Shown: one piece after another, positions 16,802 through 24,538 of the stretch
Numbering within the stretch: position 1 is the stretch's first letter
Layout of the letters: each line of letters opens with the position of its first letter
Assembly: GCA_046350555.1 (NCBI GenBank)
Contig: JAXMAF010000006.1
Coordinates: 203,320 to 267,319, forward strand
DNA length: 64,000 nt
Reading direction: 5' to 3'
Origin: JAXMAF01 sp046350555
GTDB lineage: Bacteria > Planctomycetota > Phycisphaerae > Phycisphaerales > SM1A02
The notes under the pieces: model-generated
What the model was told of the DNA's origin: nothing
Database searches by the model: none
The model's input: only the letters and a program-made list of their open reading frames with translations
Translations under genes and position numbers: made by a program

Positions 16802-17494
16802 TCAGACGCCGCGCGTCTGGGGTTCCCAGATCCACTTGTGAAGCTGCGTCTGCAACCGCACCGGGAGGCGATCCGCGAGGATCCACTCGGCGAGCGTGCG
16901 CATCGAAAGGCCCCGTGCGCCGAGGATCTCCAGCCCGCGCGGCTGCTCGAAGACGGCCGACAGCAGGACGGCGCGGCAGCGGCGCGGCAGATCGCGCGCC
17001 AAGATCATGTCGCGGGCGAACTCGTAGTCGGCGCGGTCGACGATCACGAACTTCACCTCGTCGTGCGGCCGGAGCGCGTCGAGGTTCGACGGGAGGTTGC
17101 GCTCCGGTTCGCCGCTGCCGGGCGTCTTGATGTCGAGGATCGCGATCGAGCGCGGATCGAGCGGCCGGATGTCGCAGGCGCCGCTCGTCTCGACGAGCAC
17201 GGTGCGGCCCGCGTCGGCCAGCCGCCGGACCAGTTCATGCACGCGCGGTTGCAGCAGCGGCTCGCCGCCGGTGATCTCGACGAGCCCGCAGTCGATCGCC
17301 AGCGCCTCGTCGACGAGCTCGTCGATCGTCCGGATGCGTCCCTCCTTGAACGAGTACTCGGTGTCGCAGTACGCGCACCGCAGGTGGCACCCGGTGAGCC
17401 GGATGAAGAAGCACGGGCAGCCCGCCCAGGTCGATTCCCCCTGGATCGAGAAGAACGTCTCGTTGATGCGGAGGGTGGACGGGGCGACGGACAT
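16802..17494 (-). CDS. queE: 7-carboxy-7-deazaguanine synthase
   Basis: Radical SAM enzyme that converts 6-carboxytetrahydropterin to 7-carboxy-7-deazaguanine in queuosine (or archaeosine) precursor synthesis. Signature residues are the substrate loop FFSIQGESTWAGCPCFFIRL, the cluster motif CHLRCAYC with its three Cys, then DTEYSF, EITGGEPLLQ and VLVETSGA. 230 residues is normal. ATG 17494 is chosen since translation from the first upstream ATG would add an Ala-rich stretch. No queC, queD or queF gene is in the window. Confidence 0.94.
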   Translation of the reverse strand: MSVAPSTLRINETFFSIQGESTWAGCPCFFIRLTGCHLRCAYCDTEYSFKEGRIRTIDELVDEALAIDCGLVEITGGEPLLQPRVHELVRRLADAGRTVLVETSGACDIRPLDPRSIAILDIKTPGSGEPERNLPSNLDALRPHDEVKFVIVDRADYEFARDMILARDLPRRCRAVLLSAVFEQPRGLEILGARGLSMRTLAEWILADRLPVRLQTQLHKWIWEPQTRGV

Positions 17495-17579
17495 GGGCAC
17501 GAACGCCGCCCGCGCACTCGACGCGATGGCGGCGATCGCTATACTAGTTCCCTCGTGCGGTCGATCCGACCGCACCGCC

Positions 17580-17665
17580 GCGCAGGTGGCGAAATTGGCA
17601 GACGCGCCAGCTTGAGGTGCTGGTGGGAGTTAAATCCCTTGGAGGTTCAAGTCCTCTCCTGCGCA
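17580..17665 (+). tRNA. tRNA-Leu(GAG)
   Basis: 86-nt class II tRNA. The acceptor stem GCGCAGG (17580-17586) pairs with CCTGCGC (17658-17664), with discriminator A at 17665. The D-arm contains GAAATTGGCAGACGC, the anticodon stem CCAGC/GCTGG encloses TTGAGGT (anticodon GAG at 17614-17616), a long variable arm TGGGAGTTAAATCCCTT follows, and the T-arm has GGTTCAAGTCC. The long variable arm and A discriminator fit leucine. CCA is not encoded. Confidence 0.96.
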
Positions 17666-17669
17666 TGAA

Positions 17670-17706
17670 AACCGCCCGGTCGTTCGACCGGGCGGTGGGG
17701 TTTTTT
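17670..17706 (+). terminator. rho-independent terminator of tRNA-Leu
   Basis: A perfect 11-bp stem, CCGCCCGGTCG and CGACCGGGCGG around a TT loop (17672-17695), is followed by GTGGGG and six T at 17701-17706. It begins just after the tRNA 3' end. Confidence 0.9.
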
Positions 17707-17914
17707 GAGCGCTCCGTTGCGGCCTCCGGCCGCACACTCGCTTTCGCGGAGCGGACGATCCTCGTCGCGCTCCGTTGCGGCCTCCGGCCGCACACTCGCT
17801 TTCGTGGAGCGGACGATTCGCGTCACGCTCCTTTCGCGGAGCGGACGATTCTCGTCACGCTCCCTCGCGGCCTCCGGCCGCACACTCGCTTTCGCGGAGC
17901 GGACGATTCTCGTC
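17707..17914. repeat. tandem ~60-bp GC-palindromic units
   Basis: Four units start near 17707, 17767, 17825 (truncated) and 17857. Each full unit contains GCGGCCTCCGGCCGC (a six-base palindrome arm around TCC), CACACTCGCTTTCG and GGAGCGGACGATTCTCGTC. Units 1, 2 and 4 are nearly identical; unit 3 lacks the palindrome half. They lie between the tRNA terminator and the convergent metalloprotease gene, whose stop codon falls at the end of unit 4. Related units occur at 16677-16800. Confidence 0.8.
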
Positions 17915-20687
17915 AGCCCCAGTTCCCGAGCAGCAGGCCGAGATCGGCGCCATCCACGACGCCGTTGCCGTCGAGGTCGCCCGAACCGGGACCGCCCCAC
18001 TGGCCGAGCAGCAGCCCGAGATCGCTGCCGTTCACGATGCCGTCGCCGTTGAGATCGCCGACGATCGCCGGCGGCGTGCAATCGAGCGAGAGGATCTGCA
18101 CGCCATCGACGCCGGCCTCGACCACCGAGCCGGGGTTCACGTCGTCGGCGACGAAGCGGATCCTGAACTGGTTCGTCGGGACGATGTACTGGTCGAGCCG
18201 GAACTGCTTGTGGTACCAGCCGCCCTCGACCTCCGGACCGGTCGGACCGACGGTCTCGAGCGGGATCCACGACGTGCCGTTGTTGTTGGAGATCTCGACC
18301 TTGAACGTGTCCTGGTAGGGCGCGTTGCCCGAGATCGTGCTGTACCAGCGCCAGTAGGCGATGTACGCGTTCGGCACCGACGCATCGAGCATCGGCGAGA
18401 TGAGCGTCGTGGAGCCGCCGTCGACGTCGCTGTTGCACTGCGTGAGGTCGTTGTCGGTCACGTAGCACTTGCCGCTGCCGTCGCCGTCGACCTTCGGGTT
18501 GCCACGGTCGCAGTTGGTCAGCGGCGTGGCCCGCTCCCACGGGCCGTCGGTGAGCGAGGCGGGGTTGGAGATCGTCCATCCGAGATCGCTCTCGAAGTTG
18601 TCCGTGAAGGTCGCGGCGAGCGGGCCGTACGCGAGGAAGCCCTCGTACGGCGACGCCGTCGCGCCCGGCGGATCGGCCACGATCGTGCCGGCGTTGACCG
18701 CCTGGCCGAAGGCGTAGAACTTGACGGGCTTGCCGCACGTTCCCGCCGGGAGCGTCGCCTGGTACGAATCGGCGTCGATGGGCACCAGCGGCGCGGAGAC
18801 CCACGGTGCCGTGTCGATCTTGTAGAACAGCTTCGCCGACGACGGGTTGAGCGCGCTGACGAGGTTCACGACGTCGATCTTGACGACGTCGCCGGTGGGC
18901 GCGAAGTGCGTCGGGACGCCGCCAACCCAGACGAACTTGAATGGCGCCAGCGCCGGGCCGGGCAGGCCGTGGAGCGTGAACGCACTGTTGATCTGGCCGT
19001 AGTGCGGCGTGCCGTCGAGGATGTCGGCGTTGTCGTCGTCGAGCGTCAGGTAGTCGACGGTGATGCCGCTGTTGATCACCGTGCCGTTGTGCACCAGGAT
19101 CGCGTTGATCGCGAGCGAGGCCAGGATGTCGTGGTAGGTGGAGGGATCGGTGCTGAAGAGATTCTTGCGCAGGTCCCAGACGCAGCCCGAGATGAGCTGT
19201 CCGCACGCGTGGATCTCGCTGCCGCAGCTCGAGCAGTTGATCGCGTCGTACTGGCAGGTGTTGTCCGCGTTGCGGAGCGGCTGGGCGCAGTTGTTGAAGA
19301 AGCCGAGCCCCAGCAGCGGGCTGTCGAGCATGAGGACGCTCATCACGTCGCCCATGCCCTCGCCGTACGAACCCTGCCCGCTTCCACCGGCGTTCACCAG
19401 GTGATGGCCGAACTCGTGGTAGACGACCGAGGCGAACGCGGTGTTGGGATGGCCGGCGTCGGCCTGGCAGAAGTTGACCGACGGCCCGGACGGGCTGTAC
19501 CAGGCGTTGCCCGGGCAGAAGCCGTCGGTGCGGTTGACGCTCACCGAGAAGTCCGGATTCGCCAGCGTCGGGTAGGTGGGATTGTGCGCCAGCACGAAGT
19601 CGCGCTCGAGGTTCGCCGCGACATACGCGTTGACCTGCGAGCGGACCAGCGGATCGGTGTTCGCCGCGTTGTACAACAGGTTCGCGACGCCGCCCGAGGG
19701 AATCGCCGACGCGGAGGTCGGCGCTCCGGCGAAGTCGGAGACGTCGAACCACTGGCCGTCGAGCGTCGAGTCGACCGAGGCGATGGCGCCGGGCGCGCTG
19801 ATGGCGTAGTTGCCGTTGCCGTCGGTGAAGACCGTCTGCCCGCCAGCCGTGACCTTGAGGTACGGCAGCGGCTGCGCGATCTCGTCCTCGCACTGCTCCG
19901 AGCCAAGGCCCGTCGTCGCGAGGCCCTGGACGACGCCGCTGACATCCTGGAAGCAGACGAGATCCTCGGTGAAGAGCGTCTCGCCGGTCGCGGCGTCGAC
20001 GATCACGCGCCACTCCTCGTCGCCGTTCACGACGTGGGCCTCGACCGCCAGGCGCGGCGCAACGACGTCGTCATAGGCGCCGGCGAAGATGACCATCCGG
20101 CTCGCGTGCACGACGCCCCCGCCGACGACCGCGGTCGCCTGCTCGGCGACCTGCTGGACGTTCACGCCCGCGGCGACGACCGGATCGACCGCGAACGCGC
20201 CGATGTCGCGCAGGTTGGCCGAGGCGAGCACGAGCGGATAGCCCGGCTCGTTGCGCGTAAGCAGCCGCAGGTGGCTCGCATAGACCGGAATGCCGCTGCG
20301 CGTCTGGAGGTACGAGACGAGCGTGAAGACGTAACCGCCCCTCGCCGGATCCCACTTCACGCCGCGCGTCGGAAGCCCGTCGGCCGTCGTGCTTCCGGGA
20401 ACGAGATCCTGGGCGGGAACGCCGAACATCGCGGCGTGATCCGCGCGAAACTGGTCGGCGCTCTCCTGCGGCGTCGCACCGCTGGAGAAGGCCTTGCCGT
20501 AGACACGCTCGATGCGGTTGGTCGCACCGAGGAAGAAGCCGGTCCCCGGATGGGTGGCCTGGAAGGCCGCCGAGGCCTGGAGCGACGCCCCGCTGGCGCC
20601 GCCCGGCGCCACCTGGGCGAGCGCCGTGGCGGAGACGATGAACATCACACCTGCCGCGCCAAGCGCGGCACGGGCTGCCTGAATCAT
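17913..20687 (-). CDS. secreted zinc metalloprotease with C-terminal dockerin repeats
   Basis: 924 residues. The signal peptide (MIQAARAALGAAGVMFIVSA, cleavage near ALAQ) is followed by an FTP-like propeptide (to ~250), then the catalytic part with the gluzincin motif VVYHEFGHHLVNAG (two His and the catalytic Glu) and a downstream GEGMGDVMSVLM glutamate (third ligand). This resembles fungalysin (M36-like) peptidases. Cys-rich stretches (QYDAINCSSCGS, HACGQLISGC) and a beta-sandwich domain (~690-860) come next. The last ~50 residues carry two dockerin-type motifs, DLNGDGIVNGSDLGLLLG and DLDGNGVVDGADLGLLLG, used in planctomycetes as surface or anchoring modules. Monocistronic. Stop lies in a repeat unit. 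Confidence 0.85.
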   Translation of the reverse strand: MIQAARAALGAAGVMFIVSATALAQVAPGGASGASLQASAAFQATHPGTGFFLGATNRIERVYGKAFSSGATPQESADQFRADHAAMFGVPAQDLVPGSTTADGLPTRGVKWDPARGGYVFTLVSYLQTRSGIPVYASHLRLLTRNEPGYPLVLASANLRDIGAFAVDPVVAAGVNVQQVAEQATAVVGGGVVHASRMVIFAGAYDDVVAPRLAVEAHVVNGDEEWRVIVDAATGETLFTEDLVCFQDVSGVVQGLATTGLGSEQCEDEIAQPLPYLKVTAGGQTVFTDGNGNYAISAPGAIASVDSTLDGQWFDVSDFAGAPTSASAIPSGGVANLLYNAANTDPLVRSQVNAYVAANLERDFVLAHNPTYPTLANPDFSVSVNRTDGFCPGNAWYSPSGPSVNFCQADAGHPNTAFASVVYHEFGHHLVNAGGSGQGSYGEGMGDVMSVLMLDSPLLGLGFFNNCAQPLRNADNTCQYDAINCSSCGSEIHACGQLISGCVWDLRKNLFSTDPSTYHDILASLAINAILVHNGTVINSGITVDYLTLDDDNADILDGTPHYGQINSAFTLHGLPGPALAPFKFVWVGGVPTHFAPTGDVVKIDVVNLVSALNPSSAKLFYKIDTAPWVSAPLVPIDADSYQATLPAGTCGKPVKFYAFGQAVNAGTIVADPPGATASPYEGFLAYGPLAATFTDNFESDLGWTISNPASLTDGPWERATPLTNCDRGNPKVDGDGSGKCYVTDNDLTQCNSDVDGGSTTLISPMLDASVPNAYIAYWRWYSTISGNAPYQDTFKVEISNNNGTSWIPLETVGPTGPEVEGGWYHKQFRLDQYIVPTNQFRIRFVADDVNPGSVVEAGVDGVQILSLDCTPPAIVGDLNGDGIVNGSDLGLLLGQWGGPGSGDLDGNGVVDGADLGLLLGNWG

Positions 20688-21240
20688 GGGTGTTCCTCTC
20701 TGCGTTCGAACACGTTGGGGGAAAACGGGAACTGGACCACTCATACGTCTCCGAGTCGATTCTCGCGTCTTACCTACCGCCCAATTCCGCCGTGAGACGC
20801 CGATGTGGGCAAGGGGTCGAACGCATGGAGGTCTACTGGAATCCGTACAAGGTCCGACGGACGAACCACGACGCGGTCGGAACGCCCCCTTCCGGAGACC
20901 GTTGCGAGCCACACGGTGGACTGGTCGCCCGAACTGCTCGTGGCAACCAGTCGGGAAACTCCCGACACCGTCGGTCCGCATGCAGTTTCCAGAACCGTCG
21001 TCCGACGGGACATGGAAGTGTCGCGCCTGGACCGGAGCGACGCAAGAGGATTTCGACGTGCGGACGGGGAAGAGGTTCCCGGCCGGCGGGGTCTCGGCCG
21101 GATTCCATCGCACGGCTCATCGCGGTGCACGCGAGGAAACGCGGTGGGTGCGGAACTATCGTCCGGGAATCGCCCGCTCCCGCGGCGATCCTCGACGGCG
21201 CGGCCGATGAGGCCAGCGTGCGCCAGCCCAGTCCCCGCCC
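20688..21240. other. 553-base divergent intergenic region
   Basis: Lies between the metalloprotease (minus) and smpB (plus). It holds copy B of the 110-bp dispersed element (20745-20856). The remaining ~380 bases show no supportable gene and no tmRNA, although smpB is next door. Confidence 0.6.
20745..20856 (+). repeat. 110-bp dispersed intergenic element, copy B
   Basis: Contains GATTCTCGCG, CCCAATTCCGCCGTGAGACG, GTGGGCAAGGGGTCGAACG, CATGGAGGTC and CTGGAATCCGTA, collinear with the copies at 9994, 51481 and 61183. It lies about 60 bases upstream of the metalloprotease start, inside the probable promoter region of that gene. Confidence 0.85.
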
Positions 21241-21702
21241 GTGTCCACCCACGAACCCACCATCGAGAATCGCCGCGCGCGGCACGACTACCACATCGAC
21301 GAGACGATCGAGTGCGGCATCAAGCTCACCGGCACCGAGATCAAGTCGATCCGGGCCAGCCAGGTCTCGCTCCAGGAAGGATGGGTCGAGGCCACCGACG
21401 CTCCCGTCGCGCTGGTGCTCCATGGCGCGCACATCGGCGAGTACCCTCCCGCCGGCGAGCGCCGCCAGCACGCGCCCACGCGCAACCGCACGCTGCTCGC
21501 GCACGGCCGCGAGATCCGCAAGCTCGCCGAGCGAACGCGCGCCAAGGGCGTCACGCTCGTGCCGCTGAAGATCTACTTCGTCCGGGGCAAGGCCAAGCTC
21601 CTGATCGGCCTCGGCCACGGCAAGAAGCAGGCCGACAAGCGCCAGGACATCGCGACCCGCGAAGCGAAGCGGGAGATGGACAGGGCGATGAGGAGGAAGT
21701 GA
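21241..21702 (+). CDS. smpB: SsrA-binding protein
   Basis: Binds tmRNA and positions it in stalled ribosomes for trans-translation. 153 residues with typical landmarks: NRRARHDYHIDETIECGI, KLTGTEIKSIRASQVSL near the start, then TRNRTLLAHGREI, GVTLVPLKIYFVRGKAKLLIGL and the basic C-terminal tail GHGKKQADKRQDIATREAKR. Start is GTG 21241. The ssrA gene is not seen nearby. It is followed immediately by a heptad repeat array. Confidence 0.95.
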   Translation: MSTHEPTIENRRARHDYHIDETIECGIKLTGTEIKSIRASQVSLQEGWVEATDAPVALVLHGAHIGEYPPAGERRQHAPTRNRTLLAHGREIRKLAERTRAKGVTLVPLKIYFVRGKAKLLIGLGHGKKQADKRQDIATREAKREMDRAMRRK

Positions 21703-21730
21703 GCGGGAGGGGGACGCGGGTTCAGGAATG

Positions 21731-22409
21731 GGGAGTCGGGAGTTAGGAGTTGGGAGTTAGGAGTTAGGAGTTAGGAGTTAGGAGTCGGAGACCCTGTCCT
21801 ACCACGAGCGTCCTCGCTCCGCGCCGACGCTTGTGTCGGCGCGGAGCGCAGACCATCGACCTCCACTTGAGTCCCCGATTCCTGATTCCTGACTCCAAGC
21901 CGCGGAATCAGGAGTCGGAGACCCTCTGTCCTACCACGACCGTCCCGCCCGCGTCACCCGCACTTGTGTCGGCCGCGGGAGCGCAGACCGTCGACCTCCA
22001 CTTGAGTCCCCGATTCCTGATTCCGAGGCCGCGGAGTCAGGAGTCGGAGACCCCGTCCGACCACGAGCGTCCCGCTCCGCACCCACGCTTGTGTCGAGCG
22101 CGGAGCCGCAGACCATCGGACTCCACTTGAGTCCCCGATTCCTGATTCCTGACTCCAAGCCGCGGAATCAGGAGTCGGAGACCCTGTCCTACCACGACCG
22201 TCCTCGCTCCGCGCCCACACTTGTGTCGGGCGCGGAGCTGGCGGACCATCGACATCCCACTTGAGTCCCCGACTCCTGATTCCGGAGGCCGCGGAGTCAG
22301 GAGTCGGAGACCCTGTCCGACCACGACCGTCCCTTGCCCGCGCCCACACTTGTGTCGGCGCGGAGCCGCAGACCATCGACCTCCACTTGAGTCCCCGACT
22401 CCTGATTCC
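21731..22409. repeat. heptad array plus five-unit 130-bp tandem repeat with internal hairpins
   Basis: Eight heptads of RGGAGTY (21731-21786) lead into five tandem units starting near 21781, 21911, 22040, 22171 and 22300 (periods 130, 129, 131, 129). Each unit has GGAGTCGGAGACCC, ACCACGASCGTCC, a hairpin around CTTGTGTCGG, GCAGACCATCGACCTCCACTT and GAGTCCCCGATTCC. In unit 1 the hairpin is a perfect 13-bp stem (GCTCCGCGCCGAC at 21816-21828, GTCGGCGCGGAGC at 21835-21847). GATTCCT heptads at unit ends are the inverse of the leading GGAGTTA heptads. The minus-strand SDR gene reads through units 2-5. Confidence 0.9.
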
Positions 22410-23156
22410 GAACCCACGGTCGCTGCCAGCGGCCGTCCGCTCATCCGGCACGACGGGGATCGATCGGCCGCTGTCCGCGTCGCGTCGTCCGCTGGCGCAT
22501 TCCCAGACGACCTCGGCGATCGCGTCGGGATGGAGCGCGCGATCGCTGGGAATGACGTCGGTGCCAAAGACGCGGCGCAACAGCTGCGACTCGACGGCGC
22601 CGGGATTCACGGAGAACGCCTTCACGCCGATCGCCGCCCCCTCGATCGCGACGGAGCGCGTGACCGAGTCGAGCGCCGCCTTCGTCGCCCCGTAGACGAA
22701 GAAGCCGGGGAAGGGATCGAACGCCGCCATCGAGGAGATGTTCACGACGACGCCACGGCGCTGGCCCGAGAAGGCGGGCCATGCGGCCGCGATGAGGTGG
22801 GCCGGCGCGAAGACGTTCAGCGCGAAGGATCGCGCCAACAGCTCGTCGGTGGTGCGCTCGATCGGCGCGACCTCGCCGCTGCCCGCGTTGTTCACGAGCG
22901 CATCGAGCCGCCCGAACTCGGCGATCGCGCCGCCCACGACGGCGCGCGCCGCGCCGCCGTCGGAGAGGTCGACGACCATCACCTTCGTCGGTTGCGGCGA
23001 GCCTGCGACGGTCCGGAGGAGCGCGTCCGTCCCGCGCAGCTTCGTCTCGTCGCGGCCGACCATCGCGACGCGCCAACCTTCGCGGGCGAACCGGATGGCG
23101 ACCGAGCGTCCAATGCCGCTGCCGGCGCCGGTGACGATGACGACGGGCGAAGGCAT
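21954..23156 (-). CDS. SDR-family oxidoreductase with C-terminus extended into the tandem repeat
   Basis: The first ~245 residues form a short-chain dehydrogenase/reductase: VTGAGSGIGRSVAIRFA (dinucleotide site), DALVNNAGSGE, the catalytic Ser in NISSMAAFD and YGATKAALD (YxxxK), then SVNPGAV. Cofactor is NAD(P); substrate unknown. After residue ~245 the frame continues for ~155 residues through the 130-bp repeat units, giving repeated peptide such as GIRSRGLKW, PTQVWAR and GRGRTGSPTPDSAA, and stops at 21954. This tail is not part of the fold, and the native stop codon appears to have been lost to the repeat. Start is ATG 23156. Downstream of rseP on the same strand (36-base gap). Confidence 0.82.
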   Translation of the reverse strand: MPSPVVIVTGAGSGIGRSVAIRFAREGWRVAMVGRDETKLRGTDALLRTVAGSPQPTKVMVVDLSDGGAARAVVGGAIAEFGRLDALVNNAGSGEVAPIERTTDELLARSFALNVFAPAHLIAAAWPAFSGQRRGVVVNISSMAAFDPFPGFFVYGATKAALDSVTRSVAIEGAAIGVKAFSVNPGAVESQLLRRVFGTDVIPSDRALHPDAIAEVVWECASGRRDADSGRSIPVVPDERTAAGSDRGFGIRSRGLKWRSMVCGSAPTQVWARARDGRGRTGSPTPDSAASGIRSRGLKWDVDGPPAPRPTQVWARSEDGRGRTGSPTPDSAAWSQESGIGDSSGVRWSAAPRSTQAWVRSGTLVVGRGLRLLTPRPRNQESGTQVEVDGLRSRGRHKCG

Positions 23157-23191
23157 GGCTGGAACGCGAAATGCAACCCAAGGTCGCGACG

Positions 23192-24517
23192 TCAGCCGAT
23201 CAGGCGCATGACGTCGTTGTAGAAGGTCACGATGAAGAGCCCGCCGATCAGGCAGAGGCCGACGACGGTCGCCGCGTTCTGGAACGCGAGCGAAGGCGGC
23301 CGGCCGCGCACCTTCTCGTAGACCAGATAGAGGAAGAGCCCGCCGTCGACGATGGGCAGCGGCAGGAAGTTCAGCACCGCGAGGTTGACGCTGATCATCG
23401 CGAGGAAGAAGAGCGCGTACGTCCACCCATGCTCGACCACCGCGGCTCCCATGTGCACGATGCCCACCGGCCCACGAAGCTGCTCCACGCCGACCGTGCG
23501 CTGGAAGAGCCGCACGATCGTGAGGTAGGTCATCACGATCATCTTGCGCGTCTCGCGCATGCCCATCGCGACCGCGCGGAGGGGATTGCCGTCCGCCGTG
23601 AGCAGCGTGCTCACCGGATCGAAGAGCCCGTCGTCGGCGGGCGGCAGCCAGCGCAACGACTGAAGCCGGGCCACATCCGCCGCGGAGAGCCTGAGGGAGA
23701 CCGTCTCCCTGGCCGCACCCGGCGTCGGCGCCACCACGTCGATCGAGACCGCGGCGCCATCGCCCGAGGCGGCGGCCGAGGCTGTGGCGCTGCGCATCGC
23801 CGTCCAGAGGTCGATCCAGTCCGCGACCGCGGCGCCATCGACCGAGACGATGCGCGTCTCGCCGAGCAGGCCGAGCGCAGCGACGGGCGTGGGGCCGACC
23901 GCCTCGTCGACCTCGACCCGATCGACCGGCCGCGCGATCATGGGCGTCTCGAGCGCCGGCGCCATCGTGATGCCGAGCTGGCCGTGGCGGTTGACGGTGC
24001 CCTCCACCTCGAGTTCGCGGCCGTCGCGCAGCAGGCGAAGGGCCACGCGACCGTCGCGATGCGACTGGACGGTTCGGAGGAAGTCGGCCGCGCGCGGCGC
24101 GGAGATGCGCCCCTCGAGCGCCGATGCCCCCGCCGGTCCGATCGCCAGCACCACGTCGCCGGGCCGCAGCAGCTCGCGATTCGGGCTCTCGTCGCCGACG
24201 CCACCGATGCGCACCAGCGGCACCAGGCCGAAGAGACCGTTCGCACGCTCCGGACGGTCGTCGCCACCGGTGCCCGCCGGAACGGTCATCGATATCAGCT
24301 CTGGGCGCAGCTTCATCGTCGCGACGACCCGCCGCGCTCCCGCACCGGCACCGCCATCGGCGCCGTGGATCCCGTGCCGATCCCTGTCGCGCCCGTCGTC
24401 CTCGCGCCACGTCGTCACCACCTCGCGTCCTTCGCTGGCCGCGACGCGCTCCGCGAGTTCCTGGAAGGTGCCGACCGGTGCGCCGTTCACGTCGACCAGC
24501 GTCATGCCCGGCTTCAC
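23192..24517 (-). CDS. rseP: RseP site-2 protease, C-terminal part after an in-frame stop
   Basis: Contains a PDZ region (VKPGMTLVDVNGAPVGTFQELAERV, then PGDVVLAIGPAGASALEG and VSVDGAAVADWIDLW) and the C-terminal membrane part with LRGPVGIVHMGAAVVEHGW, MISVNLAVLNFLPLPIVDGG (the third zinc ligand Asp in the NxxPxxxxDGG motif) and a last membrane helix. It is in the same frame as the N-terminal part at 24539-25375, separated from it only by a TAA codon (24539-24541) and seven sense codons. Translation could restart at GTG 24517 but would lack the HExxH site. It is most likely one gene with a nonsense change or a sequence error. Confidence 0.85.
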   Translation of the reverse strand: MKPGMTLVDVNGAPVGTFQELAERVAASEGREVVTTWREDDGRDRDRHGIHGADGGAGAGARRVVATMKLRPELISMTVPAGTGGDDRPERANGLFGLVPLVRIGGVGDESPNRELLRPGDVVLAIGPAGASALEGRISAPRAADFLRTVQSHRDGRVALRLLRDGRELEVEGTVNRHGQLGITMAPALETPMIARPVDRVEVDEAVGPTPVAALGLLGETRIVSVDGAAVADWIDLWTAMRSATASAAASGDGAAVSIDVVAPTPGAARETVSLRLSAADVARLQSLRWLPPADDGLFDPVSTLLTADGNPLRAVAMGMRETRKMIVMTYLTIVRLFQRTVGVEQLRGPVGIVHMGAAVVEHGWTYALFFLAMISVNLAVLNFLPLPIVDGGLFLYLVYEKVRGRPPSLAFQNAATVVGLCLIGGLFIVTFYNDVMRLIG

Positions 24518-24538
24518 GCCGCCGGCGGCGAGACCCGA

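Noticed and set aside
20857..21240. Possible tmRNA next to smpB
   Set aside because: No tRNA-like ends or tag-peptide reading frame could be recognised.
21781..22409. Possible CRISPR array
   Set aside because: Units are ~130 bases and contiguous, with no unique spacers and no cas genes nearby.
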